Source: Cyclobacteriaceae bacterium
GTDB lineage: Bacteria; Bacteroidota; Bacteroidia; Cytophagales; Cyclobacteriaceae
NCBI GenBank assembly: GCA_019751475.1
Contig: JAIENH010000062.1
Coordinates: forward strand, 1-13,028
Length of the DNA: 13,028 bases
Direction of reading: 5' to 3'
The first letter of the stretch is position 1, and each line of letters begins with the position of its first letter. Below the pieces are notes generated by a model. It ran no database searches. It worked only from the letters and a program-made list of their open reading frames with translations, and was not told where the DNA came from. The translations under genes and the position numbers were made by a program. Shown piece by piece: positions 1 through 6,733 of this stretch.

Positions 1-97
1 TAAAAAAAATCGTGCGAGTCCCATATGAAAACATAGTTATTTTGCGATTCTATATTTTAGTCGGACAACAGTGATAGTTAATCTAAAATAGCATTTT

Positions 98-358
98 ATG
101 GCTTCCCTGAATAATGCAAAATCATTGTTAATACTGAATATAAATATTGTCAATGAGTGGGAAATCAAAAGACAGGATATTTTCATTAAAAGGCAATTGA
201 TTGAAGATATAGGGAACTTGGAATTAGGTAAATATTCAGACGCGGAAGTTATTGATGGAACTGGTAAATATCTTAACGATTCAGGCATAATAGTGATCGC
301 TTCGCCTACCTACGTTTTTAGGTATTCAGCCTCAAACAGATTTAGAGAAAATGCTTGA
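98..358 (+). pseudogene. Dihydroorotase 5' remnant (N-terminal ~60 residues, decayed)
   Basis: This is an 86-codon frame whose middle matches the first ~55 residues of a Bacteroidota dihydroorotase. It has the beta-strand opening LLILNINIVNE, then DIFIKRQLIEDIGNLE, then AEVIDGTGKYL. The last 11-residue segment is identical to residues 42-52 of the complete dihydroorotase at 4120-5466. Over the 30 nt coding its first ten residues, the six base differences are all synonymous third-position changes, which points to common coding ancestry rather than chance. After KYL the match fails: the PGIID..VHFREPG metal-binding segment is replaced by an unrelated tail that keeps only GII and a possible VFR, and the frame stops at 356-358. 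Without the metal-binding barrel it cannot be an enzyme. The first ~15 residues are also unlike the family, so the start at 98 is uncertain. The homology is clear from sequence; the history (duplication then decay) is inferred. Confidence 0.6.
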
Positions 359-381
359 TTCAAATTTAACAACCAACTACG

Positions 382-1260
382 ATGAATACTGCTTTAGAAA
401 AATGGAAATCAAAAGGAGAATACTTCAAGTATAAAAATCAATCCATTTTTTTTATCCGTGAAGGCAGCGGCCCTTGTCTTTTAATTTTTCACGGCTATCC
501 GTATAATAGTTTTGATTTTAAAGACGTGTGGGCAGGCTTAGTCTCAGCGCATCAAGTTATTTTACCCGACATGCTCGGTATGGGTTTCTCCGACAAGCCA
601 AACGACTATCGCTATAGTTTTGAAGACCATGCCGATATGTACACGGCACTTCTACACCACCTAAAAATATCAGAAGTACATATTTTGGCGCACGATCTCG
701 GCAATAGCGTAGTACAAGAATTGATTGCACGTGATGGTGAAAATGTGAATCCGTTTACGATAAAATCCATTGCGTTCTTAAATGGCGGCTTATTTATGGA
801 TGTTTATCAGCCCAGATTAATACAACGACTACTATCACAATCACCAAAGCCCATCGGTAAATTGCTCAGCAGATTGATGTCAAAAAAAAGTGTGGACAAA
901 GCAACGGCCGAGGTATTTGGAGCAGATACAAAACCAAGCAAAGAATTGCTACAACAGTTTTGGGAGATTCTAAATTATAACAATGGCAAATCAATAGCAT
1001 ACTTGATTGGTCGATTGGTTTTTGATAAAGTAAAGTATCAAGCTCGTTGGATAGCTGCCATGCAACAAACAAAAATCCCCTTGTGTTTTATCAATGGCCC
1101 TTCAGATCCAAACTCAGGTATTCACATGGCCAAGCGTTACGAAGCACTCATCCCAAATCCAAACGTAATACTTCTTTCCAAAAACATTGGGCATTGGCCG
1201 CAATTGGAAGCTCCGCAGCAAGTGTTAGACGCCTACCATAATTTTTTAGTAAACAAATAA
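382..1260 (+). CDS. Alpha/beta hydrolase, MEST/epoxide-hydrolase-like (Asp nucleophile)
   Basis: Cytoplasmic alpha/beta-hydrolase of 292 residues with no signal peptide. Visible landmarks are the oxyanion motif HGYP (37-40), the strand/turn LPDMLGMGFSDKP (61-73), the nucleophile elbow AHDLGNS (103-109), a likely acid at D242 (GPSDP) and the catalytic histidine H271 (GHWPQLE). The elbow carries Asp105 where lipases and esterases have Ser. Asp is the nucleophile of epoxide hydrolases and haloalkane dehalogenases. The cap region resembles the animal MEST/PEG1 protein: FTIKSIAFLNGGLF, a PRLIQRLL helix, RLM, VFG...KPS, and later RWIAA....IPLCFINGPSDP. Substrate is unknown; hydrolysis of a small epoxide, halide or ester is possible. 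It lies 64 nt before the permease gene on the same strand, with no visible functional link. The start was chosen as the first Met, 23 codons before the GSGPCLL strand. Family is certain, the MEST subgroup likely (from memory of that protein), the reaction open. Confidence 0.9.
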   Translation: MNTALEKWKSKGEYFKYKNQSIFFIREGSGPCLLIFHGYPYNSFDFKDVWAGLVSAHQVILPDMLGMGFSDKPNDYRYSFEDHADMYTALLHHLKISEVHILAHDLGNSVVQELIARDGENVNPFTIKSIAFLNGGLFMDVYQPRLIQRLLSQSPKPIGKLLSRLMSKKSVDKATAEVFGADTKPSKELLQQFWEILNYNNGKSIAYLIGRLVFDKVKYQARWIAAMQQTKIPLCFINGPSDPNSGIHMAKRYEALIPNPNVILLSKNIGHWPQLEAPQQVLDAYHNFLVNK

Positions 1261-1324
1261 CTAGCTAGTCAAAAATACGTATACGAATAGACCTTCAATC
1301 GGATTTAACTAAAACCCAAAGTTT

Positions 1325-3715
1325 ATGCTAACCGTCTATTTGAAAATCGCTCTGCGTAACATTGTTCGCAACAAGACTTTTAGCTTCATTAATATCATGG
1401 GGCTTTCCATTGGGCTCGTATCTTTCCTGGGCATAAGCCTTTATGTGATCGATGAGTTGTCGTATGATCGCTTTCATAAAAATAGCGACCGGATTTACAG
1501 GGCCATTATTAGTAAAACAGATTCAGATGGGCAAATCAGCAAGTGGGGTTCAGTGCCTAACAAATTGGCACCAACAGCCGCCAAGGAAATTCCTGAGGTC
1601 GAAAAAGTAACACGGGTTTTTCATCACAACTTCGGAGATATTGGCTTTGTGTCAACAGAAACAGAAAAATTTTCAGAAACGAAACTCTTTTTTGCCGACC
1701 CTGAGATTTTTGATGTGTTTACTATTCCGTTGGTAAAGGGTACGCTAGGAAAGGTGTTAGATCGGGCAGGTACAGTTATACTCAGCGAGACCTCGGCTCA
1801 ACGTTACTTTGGCGATGCCGACCCTATTGGCAAAAGTCTTTTGATTGACAACTCGCTCAGTCTGGAGGTCACTGGCGTGTATAAAGATTTCCCTCAAAAT
1901 TCCTTTTTAAAATGCCAACTAATAGCTTCCTTTTCTTCGATTGGTTTTGGTAAGGAAGAGAACCAGCGTTGGGGAAATGCAAGCTTTGAAACATATTTCT
2001 TACTAAACAAAGAAGTTTCATTGGCAACAGCCAACCAAAAAATTGCTGAACTGCTTGAACGGAACATTCCTAAGGACAACCGCTGGTTTTCGATCACACT
2101 GCAACCCTTACTCGATATAAGGTTGCACTCCACTGACCTAACGGCAAGTATTGACAGAAAGCAGTATGGGGATTATAGTCAAGTCAAAGTTCTAACCGCG
2201 CTGGCGTTGGTCATTCTCTTTATCGCAGCTATAAATTATATGAACCTGACAACTGCACAGGCGCAACGAAGAAACAAGGAGGTGGGTATTTCAAAAACAT
2301 TAGGCGCCATTTTTACTGAACTCAACTCCAAATTCTTTTTGGAAACGTCCATTTTTGTATTGACATCTCTTTTGATTAGCAACATTGTTTTCTTGATGGG
2401 GCTCCCGCTATTCAATGCGCTCAGCGGGAAGGCAATTTCAATTGATTTTATCTTTCAAGATTGGTTCTGGTTTTCCTTTGCGGCCGTATGGACGATGCTC
2501 ACGTTGCTTTCAGGGTTTTATCCTGCGTTTTACTTATCATCATTCTCACCTAAGACAACTTTATTGAAAACTCCAGGCTCCGGAGGGCAGGCCTTCGTTC
2601 GGAAAGGGCTGGTGATTTTTCAATTTTCAATATCTATTGTTTTGATCATCTGTGCAGTCATGTTCTATAAGCAAATGAACTTCATGCGAAACAAGAACCT
2701 TGGGTATCAACCCGACCAGGTAATTGCGGTCATGGTTTCAGCAGCGAAAGACCGCGATCAGGTGCTGTCATTGAAAACTGAATTAGAGTCGTTAGCAGAA
2801 GTGAAAGAAGTTGCCCGCAGCCAGTCGTATCCCGGCATTGGCACCAGCAGTTACACCATTACCCGTGATGGGGCAGGCCAAGGCACTTCTATACTAACAA
2901 CCCGGGCGACACATGAAATAGTGGATGTGCTGGGCATGAAATTATTGGCCGGCAGAACCTTACCGGAAAACAAAGACCCGAAAGACACTACCATTCAAGT
3001 AGTCATTAATAAATCTACTGCAGACTATTTGCAACTAACGCCTGATGAAGCCGTGGGGAGGCGTGTGAGAATTTTCGATAGAGGTGTATCTGAGATTGTC
3101 GGAGTAGTTGACGACTTTCACTTTGCGTCATTCCATCAACAAATTGGCCCATACTGTTTCAATAACAGCCCCGACAACCGATACATCTACCTGTTAGTAA
3201 AAGTTCAAGCAAATGAGTTGAGTGCCACAGTTAAAAAAATTGAAAGTACTTTTAAAAAAATTATCCCCGCAGCATTTGAGTTTACATTCCTGGATCAGCA
3301 AATGGATCAGTTGTATGCGTCCGATGAAAGATTAGCAAATATTGTTTTACTCTTTGCGAGCCTGGCAATAATCATCGCCTGTCTCGGGTTATACGCACTA
3401 GCTTCTTTTACAGCCGAACAACGTACAAGAGAAATAGGAATTAGAAAAATACTGGGAGCATCTGTCACGGATTTGGTTGCCATGCTATCGAAAGAATTCG
3501 TTCTATTGGTACTAATCGCATTCGCGATTGGAGTACCTATTGGTTATTACTTGATGAACAATTGGCTTCAAAGCTTTGCATACAAAACAAATTTAGATGT
3601 CGTCATTTTTGTATTGGCCGGTGTAATCTCTTTGGCCATAGCATGGGGCACGGTAAGCTTTGAATCTTTACGAGCGGCAAGGAGAAACCCGGTGGAGAGT
3701 TTGAAGGGAGAGTAA
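1325..3715 (+). CDS. ABC transporter permease, MacB/FtsX type
   Basis: Inner-membrane protein of 796 residues with the double-FtsX architecture common in Bacteroidota. The N-terminus (LKIALRNIVRNKTFSFINI) leads into TM1 (about 21-44). A long extracytoplasmic MacB-like core domain follows, then TM2-TM4 (about 289-308, 337-363, 382-402). RKGLVIFQFSISIVLIICAV (about 425-450) begins the second half, followed by a second periplasmic domain and three last helices (about 670-695, 723-745, 758-778). Both FtsX-type repeats are visible as paired motifs after a helix: RRNKEVGISKTLGA in the first half and EQRTREIGIRKILGA in the second. The end RRNPVESLKGE is typical. Such permeases act as mechanotransmission partners of an ATPase, moving peptides, antibiotics or lipoproteins or controlling envelope enzymes. 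No ATPase gene lies in the window, so the partner and cargo are unknown. There is no Shine-Dalgarno sequence, and no convincing terminator follows. Confidence 0.95.
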   Translation: MLTVYLKIALRNIVRNKTFSFINIMGLSIGLVSFLGISLYVIDELSYDRFHKNSDRIYRAIISKTDSDGQISKWGSVPNKLAPTAAKEIPEVEKVTRVFHHNFGDIGFVSTETEKFSETKLFFADPEIFDVFTIPLVKGTLGKVLDRAGTVILSETSAQRYFGDADPIGKSLLIDNSLSLEVTGVYKDFPQNSFLKCQLIASFSSIGFGKEENQRWGNASFETYFLLNKEVSLATANQKIAELLERNIPKDNRWFSITLQPLLDIRLHSTDLTASIDRKQYGDYSQVKVLTALALVILFIAAINYMNLTTAQAQRRNKEVGISKTLGAIFTELNSKFFLETSIFVLTSLLISNIVFLMGLPLFNALSGKAISIDFIFQDWFWFSFAAVWTMLTLLSGFYPAFYLSSFSPKTTLLKTPGSGGQAFVRKGLVIFQFSISIVLIICAVMFYKQMNFMRNKNLGYQPDQVIAVMVSAAKDRDQVLSLKTELESLAEVKEVARSQSYPGIGTSSYTITRDGAGQGTSILTTRATHEIVDVLGMKLLAGRTLPENKDPKDTTIQVVINKSTADYLQLTPDEAVGRRVRIFDRGVSEIVGVVDDFHFASFHQQIGPYCFNNSPDNRYIYLLVKVQANELSATVKKIESTFKKIIPAAFEFTFLDQQMDQLYASDERLANIVLLFASLAIIIACLGLYALASFTAEQRTREIGIRKILGASVTDLVAMLSKEFVLLVLIAFAIGVPIGYYLMNNWLQSFAYKTNLDVVIFVLAGVISLAIAWGTVSFESLRAARRNPVESLKGE

Positions 3716-3883
3716 GAAAGAGCTAACCTTTCTGCTAACCTTATTACTCGCCTAAAAAGTAAATGTTTTGCAAAGCTACTTGAAAAAAAAGAGTGATGTT
3801 TAATACTATCAACCTTCCTTGCTTCAAACCTTTAGTTTTTATGCTTCCATTTGCTTACTACTTGCAGTTATTCTGAATATTTT

Positions 3884-3915
3884 GCCTTTTGTCGGTGTTT
3901 TCCCCGACTATTTTT
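3884..3915 (+). repeat. Degenerate 32-nt direct repeat, copy 1
   Basis: The segment starts GCC, has TCG seven bases later and then the core TTTTCCCC-G-ACTATTTTT. By hand alignment it matches 25 of 32 positions with 6265-6296 in the same orientation, without gaps. It also holds a small stem, GTCGG/CCGAC with an 8-nt loop (3891-3908), which copy 2 does not keep. The two copies lie on either side of the dihydroorotase and heme oxygenase genes. It could be a transposition scar, a remnant of a duplicated reading frame (both copies read SxFSPTIF in one frame) or chance in AT-rich DNA. Confidence 0.4.
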
Positions 3916-3924
3916 ATTATATAC

Positions 3925-4065
3925 ATGGAAGAGTACATGACCGCGGCCTTCGCCCACCTCGGCAAATTTGAGAAAGAAGATTTTGGGCACAGAGTGAGCG
4001 GTTCGAGTAGTAGTTGGGTACTCAAAAAATACTTAAGTGGTTGGCTGCTATCAAACATAGCTTGA
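3925..4065 (+). other. Small open frame of 46 codons, unrecognised, possible gene remnant
   Basis: ATG at 3925, TGA at 4063-4065. The peptide begins MEEYMTAAFAHLGKFEKEDF and is followed by a Ser-rich stretch. The first 20 residues recall the N-terminal helix of Bacteroidota Crp/Fnr regulators, but this is only an impression and no cyclic-nucleotide fold follows. There is no ribosome binding site. Base composition is richer in GC than the flanks (GACCGCGGCCTTCGCCC), as if coding or imported. It may be the leftover 5' end of a lost gene, or a chance frame. Confidence 0.2.
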
Positions 4066-4078
4066 AGTCAGAGTTGCA

Positions 4079-4086
4079 TATATTTG
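4079..4086 (+). promoter_or_regulatory. Candidate Bacteroidota -7 element before dihydroorotase
   Basis: TATATTTG fits the Bacteroidota sigma consensus TAnnTTTG exactly and would place transcription start about 28 nt before the ATG at 4120. No TTTG-type -33 box lies at the usual distance (the nearest TTG, at 4062-4064, is too close), so this is a weak call. Confidence 0.3.
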
Positions 4087-4119
4087 TTAGTTGGCGTGAA
4101 CCAACTTCAAAACAAATAG

Positions 4120-5466
4120 ATGATACAAAGAACTCTCATAAAAAATATTTGCATCGTAAATCAGGGACAAACAATCGTTGCCGACCTTTTGATTGACAAT
4201 GGCCTGATTCAAAAAATGGGAAACGTCAATAGCGAAGGAAATGCAGAGGTTATTGACGGAACAGGCAAGTATTTATTTCCCGGCATCATTGACGCACAAG
4301 TTCATTTTCGCGAGCCAGGCCTAACACCTAAGGGCGACCTTTATACAGAAAGTAAAGCTGCCGTGGCAGGTGGCGTAACTTCCTTTATTGATATGCCAAA
4401 TACAGTTCCGAATGTATTATCTATAGACATCTTAAATGAAAAGTATCGAATTGCCTCAGAACAGTCTTTAGCCAACTTCGGTTTTTTCTTGGGCGTGAAT
4501 GGTGACAATATTGATGAAGTAATCAAACTAAATACTTCTAAGCTCTTAGGCGTTTCTGATGATGGACTTTACTTTACAAAAAAGGGAAACCTACTGGCTG
4601 ACAACCCGGAAACAATGGAGAAGCTTTTTGCCAACTGCAAATCCATCATTGCCATTCACTCCGAAAAGGAACAGATTGTAGATGAGAACGAAAATACTTA
4701 CCGAGGAAAGTATGGTGAAAATGTTCCGATTGAATTTCACTCACTGATAAGAAGCGAAAAAGCCTGTTATGAAGCTACCAAAAGAGCCATTGACCTGGCC
4801 AATAAACACGAGGCAAGGCTGCACATTTTGCATTTGTCAACTGAAGCAGAGACCCATTTATTCCGAAACGACATCCCGCTAAAGGAGAAAAATATCACAA
4901 CGGAAGTCTCGGTTGCCCATTTATGGTTTTCTGACAAAGACTATCCGCGTTTGGGAACGTTAATAAAATGCAATCCAGCCATCAAAACAGAAAAAGATAG
5001 GCTTGGGCTTTTGAAAGCATTATTGGATGATAGGATTGATATTGTAACAACAGACCACGCACCGCATTCGCTGGAAGAAAAACAAAAACCCTATTTTCAA
5101 TCAATGTCCGGTATGCCAATGATTCAACACTCATTGAACATGATGCTTGAGCTTTACAAGCAAGGGCTTGTTTCGCTAGAGAAAATTGCTGAAAAGATGT
5201 GTCATAATCCTGCCACCCTTTATAGGATTGAGAAAAGGGGGTTCATTCGTGAGGGGTACTTTGCAGACCTGACAATCGTTGACCTACATTCGAGTTGGAC
5301 AGTTGGTAAGGAAAACATTTTTTATAAATGCGGATGGTCGCCTTTAGAGGGAACAACCTTTCAAACGAAAGTGACGCACACATTTGTTAACGGAAATTTG
5401 GTTTACGAAAACGGGCTTTTTAACGAAGGAATAAAAGGAAAAACATTAGCGGTGGCAAATAACTAA
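4120..5466 (+). CDS. Dihydroorotase-family amidohydrolase (PyrC-like, divergent active site)
   Basis: At 448 residues this is full length for the Bacteroidota dihydroorotase group, the third enzyme of pyrimidine synthesis (carbamoyl-aspartate to dihydroorotate, zinc-dependent, cytosolic). It keeps the beta-sandwich start, IIDAQVHFREPGLTPKGD (57-73), MPNTVPN (92-98), H180 (AIHSEK), LHILHLST with H238, TTDHAPH with D312 (310-316) and the C-terminal YKCGWSPLEG (402-411). Oddities are Q60 in place of the first metal-ligand His, and a GVSDDGLYF segment (144-152). In the commoner Bacteroidota form that place reads GVKxFMGSSTGNML with the carboxylated lysine; here there is Ser. The SDDG segment recalls the metal-bridging Asp of Bacillus-type class I enzymes. 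THCED is changed to IHSEK and GGP to GMP. It could be the working PyrC or a paralogue with another cyclic-amide substrate. There is no Shine-Dalgarno; the ATG at 4120 fits the family start. Confidence 0.85.
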   Translation: MIQRTLIKNICIVNQGQTIVADLLIDNGLIQKMGNVNSEGNAEVIDGTGKYLFPGIIDAQVHFREPGLTPKGDLYTESKAAVAGGVTSFIDMPNTVPNVLSIDILNEKYRIASEQSLANFGFFLGVNGDNIDEVIKLNTSKLLGVSDDGLYFTKKGNLLADNPETMEKLFANCKSIIAIHSEKEQIVDENENTYRGKYGENVPIEFHSLIRSEKACYEATKRAIDLANKHEARLHILHLSTEAETHLFRNDIPLKEKNITTEVSVAHLWFSDKDYPRLGTLIKCNPAIKTEKDRLGLLKALLDDRIDIVTTDHAPHSLEEKQKPYFQSMSGMPMIQHSLNMMLELYKQGLVSLEKIAEKMCHNPATLYRIEKRGFIREGYFADLTIVDLHSSWTVGKENIFYKCGWSPLEGTTFQTKVTHTFVNGNLVYENGLFNEGIKGKTLAVANN

Positions 5467-5577
5467 AGGCAGAAAGGTGAGCATCAAAAGATACGTTGTA
5501 CTTAATGTTGCCCTGCCTGAGCAAGTGTTAGAGCAGAATTTGTTTTACAAACTACTAAATCGATCTAATATGCGCAA

Positions 5578-6102
5578 TCAACCTTTACCACATTGAGTTT
5601 CTAATTCCTCAAACAGCAAGATAATAAAGTCAAACCCCTTGTTTACCTCATCAGCCCATTCATCTTTCTGCACGGCTCGAATAGATTGTATCGCTTCCTG
5701 CATGTCATCGAAAACGTACATTTGCCCTGTTGAAGGTACGGCTTTTTTTATCATCTGTCCGCCAAACATGATGCCCATATAGTTCAAGTAAACATGAGGC
5801 AAAATTTGCTCGTACGATAAAGAGTCGAGGTAACTTACATAGGCACGTGTACTATTGAGAACTAAATCTGTGGAGTGGCCTTGCGACTTCAATTCATCAA
5901 TGTCTGCCTGAACTTTCTCGGTTCGTTTTAGACTATCGTGTGGCAACCCGATAGTTTCAATCGCATTAAAGATTTGAAGTTGTTGGTTGAGATATAATAA
6001 GTATTGGCCCTTAGTTAGTAAACCCCTGAACATCCTCACGTTAAACGGCATCTTTTCAGCCTGTTTATGTTTCAGGCTAGTAGCATCTTTTAAATGGGTC
6101 AT
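5578..6102 (-). CDS. Heme oxygenase (biliverdin-forming)
   Basis: All-helical protein of 174 residues, a little shorter than typical bacterial heme oxygenases (~190-210). It would open heme to biliverdin, CO and ferrous iron in the cytosol. The N-terminus LKDATSLKHKQAEKMPF carries the proximal heme ligand, most likely His12, in the pattern of the family (xHxxAE). The distal helix reads YMGIMFGGQMIKKAVP (109-124), with the Gly-rich kink that faces heme in place of the usual LGDLSGGQ. A C-terminal helix with F/I/L and acidic residues follows. It is transcribed towards the dihydroorotase; the 3' ends lie 111 nt apart. No Shine-Dalgarno is present. A perfect 19-bp palindrome 27-45 nt upstream of the ATG suggests control by a Fur-family metalloregulator, which fits a role in taking iron from heme. 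No phytochrome or TonB receptor gene is in the window, so pigment synthesis cannot be supported. Confidence 0.85.
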   Translation of the reverse strand: MTHLKDATSLKHKQAEKMPFNVRMFRGLLTKGQYLLYLNQQLQIFNAIETIGLPHDSLKRTEKVQADIDELKSQGHSTDLVLNSTRAYVSYLDSLSYEQILPHVYLNYMGIMFGGQMIKKAVPSTGQMYVFDDMQEAIQSIRAVQKDEWADEVNKGFDFIILLFEELETQCGKG

Positions 6103-6128
6103 TTGTAAGTTTTTTAAATTAAGTTCAA

Positions 6129-6147
6129 ATTTAGAATCATTCTAAAT
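6129..6147. promoter_or_regulatory. Perfect 19-bp palindrome, Fur/PerR-type operator candidate
   Basis: ATTTAGAATCATTCTAAAT has two 9-bp arms around one central base. Its inner 15 bases, TTAGAATCATTCTAA, have the 7-1-7 form of Fur/PerR/Zur-family boxes. It ends 26 nt before the heme oxygenase ATG, a position where a bound repressor would block transcription. Iron- or peroxide-responsive control of a heme-degrading enzyme is well known in bacteria. Which family member binds cannot be told from the sequence. Confidence 0.6.
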
Positions 6148-6264
6148 AAAAACAATAATATGCCCTGAACTTTAAAAAAAGCCACTCATTTCACATTCTG
6201 AGGCCAAATCGAATGAAATTTTGGGGAAACCCATGACAATCATAAAGCACGTCTCACCTTACTC

Positions 6265-6296
6265 GCCATTGATCGACATTTTCCCCAACTATTTTT
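6265..6296 (+). repeat. Degenerate 32-nt direct repeat, copy 2
   Basis: Second copy of the repeat at 3884-3915 (25 of 32 identical by hand, same orientation; shared core TTTTCCCC-A-ACTATTTTT). It lies 112 nt before the truncated aminotransferase start. Together the copies bracket the dihydroorotase and heme oxygenase genes. No transposase or target-site signature supports a mobile element. Confidence 0.4.
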
Positions 6297-6366
6297 CTTG
6301 AAATACAAAACACCTACAAACATACTTTGCGGAAGCGGATAGAACTGGGCCAGTTGTGCCTATGCG

Positions 6367-6396
6367 TAAATTTGAAAGTAAAATTTAGCGAAGGAG
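6367..6396 (+). promoter_or_regulatory. -7 element and ribosome binding site of the sugar operon
   Basis: TAAATTTG (6367-6374) matches the Bacteroidota TAnnTTTG consensus and would start RNA near 6380. AAGGAG (6391-6396) is the clearest Shine-Dalgarno in the window, 12 nt before the ATG at 6409, a slightly long spacing. No -33 TTTG box lies at the normal distance. The pair suggests that the truncated frame at 6409 is really translated and that the operon starts here. Confidence 0.4.
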
Positions 6397-6408
6397 AATT
6401 GCGCTCAA

Positions 6409-6726
6409 ATGAAAACAGCCGGCATTTCTTTAAAGTTGAAAACGTTAGAAACCTTTTACCGTAAAGATGAACCCAAGTTGATTCAGCAAGAATTAATCAA
6501 GCGCGGAATTCTGTGGGCAGGATTTCACAATGTCTGCTATTCCCACACAGATGAAGACATCCGTGAGACACTGAACGCTTATGATGAAGTATTAGAGGCT
6601 TTGGCTCGTGCACTGAAAAATAATTCAGTTGCTTCCGAACTGAAAGGCAAGCCTGTGGAACCTGTGTTCAGAAAGGTGGGTAATGTGCAAAAGGTCTTTA
6701 CGGAGAAATTGGCGGTAGAAAAATAA
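6409..6726 (+). pseudogene. Class III aminotransferase (glutamate-1-semialdehyde type), C-terminal fragment
   Basis: A frame of 105 residues matching only the last quarter of PLP-dependent glutamate-1-semialdehyde-type aminotransferases found in surface-sugar clusters. Clear motifs are LIQQELIKRGIL (24-35), YSHTDEDI (44-51), AYDEV helix (55-59), then LKGKPVEPVFRKV (78-90). The family usually has about 430 residues; the PLP-lysine domain is missing, so it cannot be a transaminase by itself. Residues 1-20 do not match the family and an in-frame stop lies just upstream (6379-6381), so the deletion joint is at about codon 15-22. It stands 7 nt before the dehydrogenase gene and would be cotranscribed with it. 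It is either a gene broken by deletion whose 5' leader now drives the operon, or a small protein kept for translational coupling or as an oligomer partner. The homology is seen in the sequence; the history is inferred. Confidence 0.65.
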
Positions 6727-6733
6727 CGTACGA

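Larger units (their letters stand above)
3716..4119 (+). other. 404-nt intergenic stretch: repeat copy, small ORF, candidate -7 element
   Basis: No convincing full gene lies here. After the permease stop there is a short direct repeat (GCTAACCTT, about 3722-3743) and a weak 6-bp inverted repeat (AGAAAG/CTTTCT) that I would not call a terminator. Within it are one copy of a 32-nt repeat (3884-3915), a 46-codon open frame of coding-like composition (3925-4065) and a TAnnTTTG element before the dihydroorotase. The stretch resembles decayed coding sequence more than a plain promoter region. Confidence 0.5.
6103..6408. other. 306-nt divergent intergenic region
   Basis: This lies between the heme oxygenase (leftward) and the sugar operon (rightward). 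It holds the 19-bp palindrome next to the heme oxygenase start, the second copy of the 32-nt repeat and a -7/ribosome-site pair in front of 6409. I searched the three forward frames for the missing front part of the aminotransferase and found nothing recognisable, so that part is absent rather than frameshifted. Confidence 0.6.

Noticed and set aside
53..90. Inverted repeat TATTTTAG/CTAAAATA with a 22-nt loop upstream of the dihydroorotase remnant
   Set aside because: The 8-bp arms are very AT-rich, the loop is long, and there is no T-tract or match to a known operator; chance is likely.
1325..3715. Permease and MEST-like hydrolase as parts of one functional unit
   Set aside because: They are only neighbours 64 nt apart. 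No ATPase, shared regulation sign or known pairing supports a joint function.
5477..5596. GTG-started frame of 39 residues (MSIKRYVVLNVALPEQVLEQ...) between dihydroorotase and heme oxygenase
   Set aside because: It has AAAGG just before the GTG, but is very short, overlaps the heme oxygenase end by 19 nt on the other strand, and resembles nothing I know. Not enough to call a gene.
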